Position numbers and translations under genes: made by a program | Assembly (NCBI GenBank): GCA_937967775.1 | Contig: CALCJH010000322.1 | Coordinates: 1 to 5,461, forward strand | DNA: 5,461 nt | Direction: 5' to 3' | Source of the DNA: an uncultured bacterium | GTDB lineage: Bacteria > Armatimonadota > UBA5829 > DSUL01 | The notes under the pieces: model-generated | Database searches by the model: none | Told to the model about the DNA's origin: nothing | The model's input: the letters and a program-made list of their open reading frames with translations, nothing else | Shown here: piece by piece, positions 1-5,461 of the stretch | How the letters are laid out: every line of letters begins with the position of its first letter | How positions within the stretch are numbered: the stretch's first letter is position 1

Positions 1-212
1 GGGTCCAGCGACTCCATCCCTGCCCCACCCCGCACATAATGCCGGGGCGCATCCACGTGGGTCCCCACGTGAGACCCCATGGAGAAGCGGGAGTTGTTGG
101 AGGAATCGCCGCTCTCCACGCTGCGGTATTCTTCCCACTCAAAGGGCGGATTGCCGGGATAGATCAGCATCCCGGGCTTGAGCGGCATCGTGATGTCTAT
201 GATCTGCGGCAT
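1..212 (-). CDS. Cyclase-family metal-dependent hydrolase (kynurenine formamidase-like), N-terminal part, cut by window edge
   Basis: Reading the minus strand from an ATG at 212-210 gives 70 intact codons that run off the left edge, so only about the first third of a typical 210-260 residue protein is visible. The N-terminus (MPQIIDITMPLKPGMLIYPG) has the family's usual opening beta strand and 'PL.PG...YPG' turn. Residues 48-58 carry HVGTHVDAPRH, the HxGTHxDxPxH signature of the cyclase/KynB superfamily. By family knowledge H48, H52 and D54 bind the metal (zinc or manganese) and H58 is the catalytic-site histidine. Members hydrolyse amides or lactams: N-formylkynurenine in tryptophan breakdown, isatin, or other cyclic substrates. 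The visible part cannot say which, so no gene symbol is given. No kynurenine-pathway neighbour lies in the window. No signal peptide is seen, so it is probably cytoplasmic. The start fits the family, although the ribosome-binding site is rather far away. It diverges from the large membrane protein gene. Confidence 0.87.
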   Translation of the reverse strand, partial: MPQIIDITMPLKPGMLIYPGNPPFEWEEYRSVESGDSSNNSRFSMGSHVGTHVDAPRHYVRGGAGMESLD

Positions 213-226
213 TGATGGCGGAAGAG

Positions 227-232
227 CCTCCC
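227..232 (-). promoter_or_regulatory. Possible ribosome-binding site of the cyclase gene
   Basis: The minus strand reads GGGAGG here, a good Shine-Dalgarno core, but it lies 14 bases before the ATG at 212, longer than the usual 5-10. No in-frame ATG, GTG or TTG lies at a better distance between it and 212, so the ATG at 212 is kept. Confidence 0.4.
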
Positions 233-248
233 TCTGCAGCTCGCATGG

Positions 249-254
249 AATATA
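249..254 (-). promoter_or_regulatory. Weak candidate -10 element for the cyclase gene
   Basis: The minus strand reads TATATT, the most AT-rich hexamer in this GC-rich divergent gap, about 37 bases before the cyclase ATG. No good -35 hexamer stands 16-18 bases upstream; that position falls within the inverted repeat at 261-277. The call rests on one hexamer and on the need for a promoter in the gap. An activator-dependent promoter or an alternative sigma factor would also fit. Confidence 0.22.
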
Positions 255-260
255 CACCGA

Positions 261-277
261 AGGCGCCAATTGCGCCT
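261..277. repeat. Perfect short inverted repeat in the divergent gap (possible operator)
   Basis: The sequence AGGCGC-CAATT-GCGCCT has perfect 6-base arms around a 5-base spacer. It sits between two divergent genes and next to a -10-like hexamer, where an operator shared by both genes would be expected. Inverted repeats of this length are common by chance in GC-rich DNA, and no regulator gene is visible in the window. If translation of the membrane protein began at 215 or 245, the repeat would lie inside its coding region. Confidence 0.25.
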
Positions 278-331
278 CCGGCTTCTTACAGAAGGAAAAG
301 GCCGGGAGCGCGGATAACTCATCGCTCAGAG

Positions 332-2308
332 ATGACAGCTTCTCCGGATTCCCGCTTGGGTGCCGGCCCGCGCGGACAACAGACGCCGCCTTCGTCCCTA
401 CGGCTGAGGGCTTTCGTGCTTGCGCTTCTCGTCATCCCCCTGAACGACTACTGGGTGCTGATGATGGAGAAGGTGCTTTACGGACCCTATCCCACCACCA
501 TCTCCATCTTCGCCAACGCCGTGTTCACGCTGACCGTTCTGGTCGGGTTGAACGCGCTGGTCCGGCGGATACGGCCGCGGGCGGCGTTGACGGCGGCGGA
601 GCTGCTGCTGATCTATGCGATGACCACGGTGGCCAGCGCGCTGGCGGGGCACGACATGATGCCCACTCTGGTGGGGATGATGACGTATCCGTTCCGTTTC
701 GCCACGCCCGAGAACCAGTGGGCGGAGAAGTTTCATCCCCTGCTGCCGCAGTGGCTGCTGGTGACCGACCGGGAGGCGGTGCGGGCGCTGTGGGAAGGAA
801 ACGCCAGCCTGTATGCCGATGGCTTCTGGAAGGTGTGGTGGAAGCCGGCAGCCTGGTGGGTGGGCTTTGTGACGCTGCTGATGTTCGTCATACAGTGCGT
901 CAACACTCTGGTGCGCAAAAGCTGGTCCGAGCACGAACGGCTGCCATTCCCGCTGGTGCAGCTGCCTGTGGCGATGGCAGATCCTTCCTCCGGCATATGG
1001 AGGAGCCGCCTGTTCTGGCTGGGCTTCAGCCTGCCCGCCGCCATCGTGGTGCTGAACGGCCTGGCAGTGTACTTCCCGTCTATTCCCACCATCAATGTAG
1101 GCTTCGAAGGTCGCGACCTGGCGGGGAACCTGGCATCCAAACCGTGGAGCGCACTCGGCTGGACACCCTACACGCTGTATCCGTTCGTCATCGGCATCGG
1201 GTATCTGCTGCGCGCCGACCTGCTGTTCTCCTGCGTGTTCTTCTACTGGTTTTGGAAGTTGCAGATGGTGCTGACCGCCGTCTTCGCGCTGGACGGCATC
1301 CGCGACTTCCCGTATGTGCGCCAACAGGCGTTCGGAGGATACATCGCCATCACAGTGATGGTGCTCTACATCGGACGGGGATATCTCCGTCAGGTCTGGC
1401 GCTGCGCTCTGGGACGCCCTTCGGAGCTTGACGACCGTAACGAACCGGTCTCCTACCGCACGGCCATCGCCGGAGCGTTGGCGGGCACCACCATGCTCTC
1501 GGCATTCATGGCGGCCATCGGGTTGCGGTGGTGGCTGGCTGTGGTGGCGTTTGTTTTGTATTTCGCGGTGGCGCTCAGCATCGCACGCATCCGGGCTGAA
1601 CTGGGCCCGCCGGTGCACGACGGGCATTTCTCCGGCCCGGACGGCATCCTGCCGGGAGCGCTGGGGTCCCGGGCATTCACGGACCGGGACTTTGTGGGTC
1701 TGTCGTACTTCTGGTGGTTCAACCGGGCCTACCGGGCCCACCCCGCGCCGATCGGCATCGAGAGTATGAAGCTGGCGGAAAGCTCGCGCGCTTCCCAGAG
1801 GATCTTCTTCTGGGGCATCATTCTGGCTGTGGCGGTGGGGGCTGCGGCCACATTCTGGGCTTATCTGCACATCGGGTATCAGCGCGGGTTCGATGTGGGA
1901 ATGTCCGCCGGGGGCGTGTATGCCAGCGGGCAGATGAGCGCCCTGGAGCGCTGGTTCTCCCGGCCGGAGGACACGGCCGGTCCGGGCTGGGGCGGGAATC
2001 TGGGGATCCTGTTCGGATTCCTGTTCTGCGTGCTCCTCTGGAAGGCGCACTTGCATATCGTCGGCTGGCCGTTCCATCCCATCGGATTCGCTATTACATC
2101 GAGCTGGGCCATCAACATCCTGTGGTTCCCATTACTGATCGCCTGGATCATCAAGGTCAGCATCCTGCGTTTCGGGGGGCTGCAGTTGTACCGCAAGGCG
2201 TTGCCATTCTTCCTGGGATTGATCCTGGGGGAGATGATCCCCGGCTGCCTGTGGAGCATCATCGGGATAGCGTTCAACATCCCCTACTACAGCTTCTGGG
2301 GACAGTAA
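332..2308 (+). CDS. Large polytopic membrane protein, DUF6785/DUF6784-like, function unknown
   Basis: A protein of 658 residues with about 14 hydrophobic segments, roughly at 25-41, 58-78, 86-107, 173-192, 227-248, 281-296, 296-320, 334-349, 377-397, 400-418, 490-512, 555-572, 583-608 and 624-648. Motifs resembling the DUF6785/DUF6784 family include WSEHERLPFPLVQLP (198-212), a loop starting ELGPPVHDGH with GP and GxLG downstream (423-447), WPFHPIGFAI (579-588), and a C-terminal stretch with ILRFGGLQLYRKALPFF (611-627) and GLILGE. I assign the family from memory of these motifs. Its function is not established. The polar-FP motif after a transmembrane helix and the overall layout recall OPT oligopeptide/metal-chelate transporters, so a transport role is a guess. 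The ATG at 332 is chosen because it leaves a short 24-residue cytoplasmic tail before the first helix. ATGs at 245 and 215 and a TTG at 212 are in frame, but they would use the divergent promoter region as code. None has a strong ribosome-binding site. No signal peptide is needed. The gene ends 36 bp from the convergent btuD. Confidence 0.85.
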   Translation: MTASPDSRLGAGPRGQQTPPSSLRLRAFVLALLVIPLNDYWVLMMEKVLYGPYPTTISIFANAVFTLTVLVGLNALVRRIRPRAALTAAELLLIYAMTTVASALAGHDMMPTLVGMMTYPFRFATPENQWAEKFHPLLPQWLLVTDREAVRALWEGNASLYADGFWKVWWKPAAWWVGFVTLLMFVIQCVNTLVRKSWSEHERLPFPLVQLPVAMADPSSGIWRSRLFWLGFSLPAAIVVLNGLAVYFPSIPTINVGFEGRDLAGNLASKPWSALGWTPYTLYPFVIGIGYLLRADLLFSCVFFYWFWKLQMVLTAVFALDGIRDFPYVRQQAFGGYIAITVMVLYIGRGYLRQVWRCALGRPSELDDRNEPVSYRTAIAGALAGTTMLSAFMAAIGLRWWLAVVAFVLYFAVALSIARIRAELGPPVHDGHFSGPDGILPGALGSRAFTDRDFVGLSYFWWFNRAYRAHPAPIGIESMKLAESSRASQRIFFWGIILAVAVGAAATFWAYLHIGYQRGFDVGMSAGGVYASGQMSALERWFSRPEDTAGPGWGGNLGILFGFLFCVLLWKAHLHIVGWPFHPIGFAITSSWAINILWFPLLIAWIIKVSILRFGGLQLYRKALPFFLGLILGEMIPGCLWSIIGIAFNIPYYSFWGQ

Positions 2309-2317
2309 GACGCGGAA

Positions 2318-2349
2318 GCTGACGGATACCGGTTTTTCGGGGGATCAGC
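2318..2349. terminator. Weak bipartite stem between convergent genes (possible terminator)
   Basis: The 36-bp gap between the two convergent stop codons must end transcription from both sides if termination is local. It holds GCTGA (2318-2322) pairing with TCAGC (2345-2349), and inside it CCG-GTTTTT-CGG (2329-2337 plus flanks). The stems are 5 and 3 bases with unpaired bases between them, and no T-run follows on either strand. It is the only candidate here and is weak; Rho-dependent ending or read-through is equally possible. Confidence 0.15.
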
Positions 2350-3607
2350 CAGACAGCGCCCGGAGCCGGTTCAGAAGATTCTCCACGCCCTGGATGCGCT
2401 CGGCGCGGGTCTGCAGCTCCGTCAGCAGGGCCCGGCCCTCGCCGCCCGTGTAATCCACATCCTCTGGCGACCCGTCCGTCAGCAGGAACACAGGCCTCCC
2501 GGCCTTCTGCGCATCCAGCGCCACCCGGACATTGTCCAGATTGCCCGGTCCGACGCAGAACGGGGTGACGACAACGGCGTCCGCATCCAGAGCCATCCGC
2601 CGGTTGACCTCGGAGCGCTCCGGAGAGACTGGGGAGAACGGCGCCTCGGCGGCGTGTGGGATGTTCATCGCGCGGCAGAGCTCCTCGTCGGAATCTCCCA
2701 CGTTGACCACACCACAAGTTACGCGGAACCCTTCGTGCACCAGGGCGCTCAGGATCGGCCCGCCGCTCCCGCCGCCGCAGATCACGTGCACCAGCGGCCG
2801 GTCCCCGGTCTCGTGGCGGTCCGCTTCATACGGCGGCGGAGCTGGAAGCAGAAACGGCCGTCCCGTGAGCGGATTCCTGCGCACCCACATCCGGGCATTC
2901 CACACGTGGGCGACCAGCGATTCCGAGAGGACGGCCGACGGGGGGCCGTCCGCCTCCACCCTGCCTTCCGCCAGCACCACCAGCCGCTGGCACCAGGCAG
3001 CCGCGAGGTTCAGATCATGCAGCACGGCCGCGACAGCAATGCCCCTGTCGCGGCACAGGCGAACCACAAGAGACATCACCTCTGTCTGATGCGCCAGGTC
3101 CAGATGAGCGGTGGGCTCATCCAGCAGCAGAACGCGGGGCTCCTGAGCCAGAGCGCGGGCAATGGCCACGCGTTGACGCTCGCCGCCCGAGATCCGGCGC
3201 ACAGACCGGCGCGCGAGATGCCCGGCCCCAACCATCTCCAGAGCGGCCATCGCCGCATCCTCGTCTCCCCGGGTCTCCATATGAAGCCGCCCGACGTGCG
3301 GGTGTCTGCCCAGCAGCACAACCTCCAGCGCGGAGAGGTCGAAGGGGACCAGGGTGTCCTGCGGGACAACGGCCACCTGCCGCGCGAAGCCGCGCGCGGT
3401 GATCCGCCAGATATCCGCTCCGTCCAGAAACACCGTCCCGGAGATGGGTGGCAGGGAACGGGAGGCAACGCGCACCAGAGTGGTCTTGCCGCTTCCGTTG
3501 GGTCCGACGATGCCGGTCATCTCGCCGGGAAGGATCTCCAACGATACCCTGCGCAGCACCGGACGGTCGCGCCGGTAGCCGGCAGTCACATCGCACAGTC
3601 TCAGCAT
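2345..3607 (-). CDS. btuD: Cobalamin-type ABC importer ATPase BtuD with an extra C-terminal domain
   Basis: A protein of 420 residues that powers ligand import from the cytoplasmic face of the permease. Residues 1-250 form a complete FepC/BtuD-type ATPase domain: Walker A GPNGSGKT (35-42), Q-loop Q83, signature ISGGERQR (139-146), Walker B VLLLDEP (159-165), D-loop HLD (168-170) and switch histidine H197. About 250-255 residues is usual for BtuD, so residues 270-420 are additional. They open with VHVICGGGSGGPI (273-285), a beta strand plus glycine-rich turn typical of a Rossmann-like fold. APFSPVSPE (322-330), VVVTPFCVGPGNLDNV (345-360) and RPVFLL (371-376) follow. I recall comparable tails on archaeal and some bacterial BtuD proteins, but their job is unknown. 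The ATG at 3607 is chosen because the ATPase domain begins there. The in-frame upstream extension to 3859 lies entirely inside btuC and does not look like protein. A 5-bp gap follows btuC. The ribosome-binding site is weak (a G-rich run around 3618-3627), suggesting translational coupling. Haem or siderophore import is a less likely alternative. Confidence 0.9.
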   Translation of the reverse strand: MLRLCDVTAGYRRDRPVLRRVSLEILPGEMTGIVGPNGSGKTTLVRVASRSLPPISGTVFLDGADIWRITARGFARQVAVVPQDTLVPFDLSALEVVLLGRHPHVGRLHMETRGDEDAAMAALEMVGAGHLARRSVRRISGGERQRVAIARALAQEPRVLLLDEPTAHLDLAHQTEVMSLVVRLCRDRGIAVAAVLHDLNLAAAWCQRLVVLAEGRVEADGPPSAVLSESLVAHVWNARMWVRRNPLTGRPFLLPAPPPYEADRHETGDRPLVHVICGGGSGGPILSALVHEGFRVTCGVVNVGDSDEELCRAMNIPHAAEAPFSPVSPERSEVNRRMALDADAVVVTPFCVGPGNLDNVRVALDAQKAGRPVFLLTDGSPEDVDYTGGEGRALLTELQTRAERIQGVENLLNRLRALSG

Positions 3608-3612
3608 GATGG

Positions 3613-4632
3613 TCAGGCCCGCCCCCGTGACAGAATCCACAGGAAGACCGGCGCGCCGATAATGGAGGTGATGACGCCCACCGGGACCTCGCGCGGCGGC
3701 GCAAGGCCGCGGGCAAGCGCATCGGCCAGCACCAGCAGGCAGGCTCCACAGAGCGCCGATGACACCAGCAGCGGCCGGTGGTCGGGACCGAAGACACGAC
3801 GCATCCCGTGCGGCACAATGAGGCCGGCAAAGCCGATAACTCCGGCCGCCGAGACGCACGCGGCCGTCCCGAGCGTGGTGAGCAGGATGACCATCGCCTT
3901 CAAGCGCTCCGGCTCCACGCCGAGCGAGCGCGCCTGATCCTCACCCAGCGCAAATGCGTTCAGGTCCCGGGCGTTCCAGAACAGCCCCGCCAGACACAGC
4001 AGACCGATCACGGAGGCCATCTTCAGATAATCCCACGGGTAAGGCGCGGCGAAGCTGCCCGCCAGCCACATAAAGATCCGGGCGATATCCTCCCGGGCAA
4101 GACTCAGCACGAACGTAGTGACCGCCCAGAAGAACGCCCCGACGATGATGCCCGCAAGCAGAAAGGTGTTGACATCGAGTTTCCCGGAGCGGCGCGCCAG
4201 CGCGAGCACCAGCGCCACCGCAGCCAGCCCCGTCAGAAATGCGGCAGCCGGCACCGGCCAGCCGCCCGCCACCGAATCCAGTCCCAGGATCACCGCCAGG
4301 CTGGCGCCGAGCACGCACCCGGAAGAGACCCCCGCTGTATAGGGTTCGGCAAGCGGATTACCCAGGAGCCCCTGCAGCGCCGCCCCGCCCGCCGCGAGCA
4401 CCGCTCCCACCACCGCCGCCAGCAGGATACGTGGCAGGCGCAGATCCCAGATGATGCTGGTCTCCGGACCGGCCTCTCCACTCAGGTGGGAGGCCACCTG
4501 TCCCAGCGCCTCCATCGGCCCCACTCCGACCGCCCCCGTCCACAGGGCAGCAAAGAAACACGCCACCAGAAGACATGCCGGCACGGCTGCCGCCAGCGTC
4601 AGTCTTGTCCGGAGCGCCGCGCGCGGTTTCAC
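3613..4632 (-). CDS. btuC: Cobalamin-type ABC importer permease BtuC (FecCD family)
   Basis: A protein of 339 residues, the normal length for FecCD permeases, with about ten membrane helices starting near residue 11. It would form a homodimeric channel in the inner membrane, fed by BtuF and driven by BtuD. Family landmarks are LRLPRILLAAVVGA (65-78), GGAALQGLLGNPLAEPYTAG (82-101), FMWLAGSF (187-194), LGEDQARSLGV (229-239), GVIGFAGLIVPHGMRR (264-279, the cytoplasmic region that contacts the ATPase), and the conserved C-terminal block EVPVGVITSIIGAPVFLWIL (315-334). The GTG at 4632 is chosen because it overlaps the btuF stop as GTGA and has an AGGTGA motif four bases upstream. An in-frame ATG at 4758 would add 42 residues that run through btuF in another frame and look non-membrane. 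The family also includes haem and siderophore permeases; the corrinoid assignment comes mainly from the BtuF neighbour. Confidence 0.93.
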   Translation of the reverse strand: MKPRAALRTRLTLAAAVPACLLVACFFAALWTGAVGVGPMEALGQVASHLSGEAGPETSIIWDLRLPRILLAAVVGAVLAAGGAALQGLLGNPLAEPYTAGVSSGCVLGASLAVILGLDSVAGGWPVPAAAFLTGLAAVALVLALARRSGKLDVNTFLLAGIIVGAFFWAVTTFVLSLAREDIARIFMWLAGSFAAPYPWDYLKMASVIGLLCLAGLFWNARDLNAFALGEDQARSLGVEPERLKAMVILLTTLGTAACVSAAGVIGFAGLIVPHGMRRVFGPDHRPLLVSSALCGACLLVLADALARGLAPPREVPVGVITSIIGAPVFLWILSRGRA

Positions 4633-5461
4633 TGCGTCACCTGCGCCGATCCGATGATCGCGGAAAGCTGCTGCAACCCTTCGACAATGCGGGGAGAAGG
4701 CCGCAGGAACACGTCGGGATCCACCTGGATGACATTGCGCCGCCGCACAGCCGGGCATCCCCGCCAGGCGGAGGAACGCAGGAAGTATTCCAGCGCCGGA
4801 CGGTCTGTCACCAGAATGACTTCCGGCGCGGCCGCAACCGCGCTCTCCTCAGAGAAAAGCACGAACCCATCCTTCCCGGCCTCCCTCGAAACATTCACGC
4901 CGCCGCATAGACCGATCATCTCATCCACGAACGTGTTCTGAGCCGCCGCCCAGAGTGGAGAAGCCTGAACGGCAAACAGCACCTTTACGGCGGATCGTCC
5001 CCGGTGGGTCCGTTTCATCCGCTCCACCGCAGAGCGGATCTCGCCGGCGACCTTCCGGCCCCGCTCCGGTGTGCCGCACGCAGCTGCAATGGTCTCGACA
5101 GCCTGCGCAACCTCCTCCAGACTTTTCGGAGAGATGGTCACCACGGGAATCCCCAGGCTGCGGACGGAGCGGACCGCCTCGCGGTTCAGGAACTCGTCAG
5201 CTACCACAAGATCCGGCTTCAGCGCCACCACCTTCTCAACGCTGATGGAGACATCACCCACCTTCTCCCGCCCGCCAGTCTCCGGAGGATAGTCGCACTG
5301 AGCGGTGACGCCCACTACACGATCGCCAGCGCCCACGGCGAACAGAATCTCCGTGGTTCCGGGGCTGAGAGAAACAATGCGGCGAGGGAGGCTTTTTGCC
5401 CCCGCGGCCGGTTCCGAAGGTGACCGGCCTGGCGCACCGCACGAAGACAGCAAAGTGGCGC
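4629..5461 (-). CDS. btuF: Cobalamin-binding lipoprotein BtuF of the ABC importer, 5' end outside the window
   Basis: The open frame enters from the right edge and ends at 4629. The first visible residues read ATLLSSCGAPG, so LSSC forms a lipobox: the start of the signal peptide is off-window and the mature protein begins at the cysteine (codon 5441-5439). The TTG at 5453 is therefore not the start. Numbering from that TTG as residue 1, the body matches BtuF-type class III binding proteins: RIVSLSPGTTEILFAVGAGD (25-44), VVGVTAQCDYPPE (46-58), VVALKPDLVVAD (75-86), GIPVVTI (101-107), and LWAAAQNTFVDEMIGLCGG (167-185). The DYPP motif after VGV and the following 'VALKPDLV' closely parallel E. 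coli BtuF, favouring a corrinoid over haem or a siderophore. The protein would sit lipid-anchored outside the inner membrane, capture its ligand and dock on BtuC. It is the first visible gene of the btuFCD operon. Any promoter or cobalamin riboswitch would lie beyond the window. Confidence 0.9.
   Translation of the reverse strand, partial: ATLLSSCGAPGRSPSEPAAGAKSLPRRIVSLSPGTTEILFAVGAGDRVVGVTAQCDYPPETGGREKVGDVSISVEKVVALKPDLVVADEFLNREAVRSVRSLGIPVVTISPKSLEEVAQAVETIAAACGTPERGRKVAGEIRSAVERMKRTHRGRSAVKVLFAVQASPLWAAAQNTFVDEMIGLCGGVNVSREAGKDGFVLFSEESAVAAAPEVILVTDRPALEYFLRSSAWRGCPAVRRRNVIQVDPDVFLRPSPRIVEGLQQLSAIIGSAQVTQ
4637..4642 (-). promoter_or_regulatory. Ribosome-binding site that supports the GTG start of btuC
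   Basis: The minus strand reads AGGTGA four bases before the GTG at 4632, inside the last codons of btuF. It decides for the GTG over the upstream ATG at 4758 and fits translational coupling of btuF and btuC through their GTGA overlap. Confidence 0.5.

Noticed and set aside
54..71. Perfect palindrome CACGTGGG-TC-CCCACGTG, resembling a regulatory site
   Set aside because: It falls exactly on the codons for H-V-G-T-H-V in the cyclase metal-binding motif. The repeated HV codons (CAC GTG) with GGG ACC between them produce the palindrome, so coding explains it.
178..1431. Long plus-strand open frame of 417 codons overlapping the membrane protein
   Set aside because: Its translation is rich in Arg, Gly, Ala and His with no motif, and it is the +1 shadow of a strongly supported membrane protein in GC-rich DNA.
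398..2077. Long minus-strand open frame of 559 codons opposite the membrane protein gene
   Set aside because: Its composition (many Gln, His, Arg, Pro) is typical of an antisense shadow of GC-rich code, and no domain is recognisable.
3608..3859. 84-codon N-terminal extension of the BtuD frame
   Set aside because: It overlaps btuC completely in another frame, reads as Arg/Ala/Gly/Cys-rich non-protein, and the ATPase fold starts at the ATG at 3607.
2654..3937. Plus-strand open frame of 427 codons opposite btuD and btuC
   Set aside because: It is antisense to two genes with clear family motifs, and its own translation is low-complexity with no motif.
5451..5453. TTG as the start codon of btuF
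   Set aside because: It would give only four residues before the lipobox cysteine. The frame stays open to the window edge and reads as the end of a lipoprotein signal peptide, so the true start is upstream and out of view.

Overview
This is a GC-rich bacterial window with five genes in two arrangements. Two genes diverge at the left end. A three-gene ABC importer operon occupies the right half on the minus strand and converges on the large plus-strand gene. Nothing here fixes the taxon. From memory, the very large unclassified membrane protein belongs to a family seen mostly in Armatimonadota, Planctomycetota and related environmental lineages, so such an organism is a guess only.

Left end (1-331): the first 70 codons of a minus-strand cyclase-family metal hydrolase (kynurenine formamidase/isatin hydrolase type), cut by the window edge. 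Its metal-binding motif HxGTHxDxPxH is intact. A gap of about 120 bp separates it from the divergent gene. The gap holds a short perfect inverted repeat and a weak promoter-like hexamer.

Middle (332-2308): one plus-strand gene for a membrane protein of about 658 residues with around 14 hydrophobic segments. It resembles the DUF6785/DUF6784 proteins, whose function is unknown and which look somewhat like oligopeptide-transporter (OPT) proteins.

Right half (2345-5461, minus strand, read right to left): btuF (substrate-binding lipoprotein, 5' end outside the window), btuC (FecCD-type permease) and btuD (ATPase). They are packed with a GTGA overlap and a 5-bp gap. Together they form a complete type II importer, most likely for cobalamin or another corrinoid. 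BtuF would capture the ligand, a BtuC dimer would form the channel and BtuD would power it. The ATPase carries an extra C-terminal domain of about 150 residues with a glycine-rich Rossmann-like start. This is the most interesting feature of the window, although I recall similar tails on archaeal BtuD proteins.

I see no RNA gene, mobile element, CRISPR array or clear intrinsic terminator. I did not find a convincing wholly new system.
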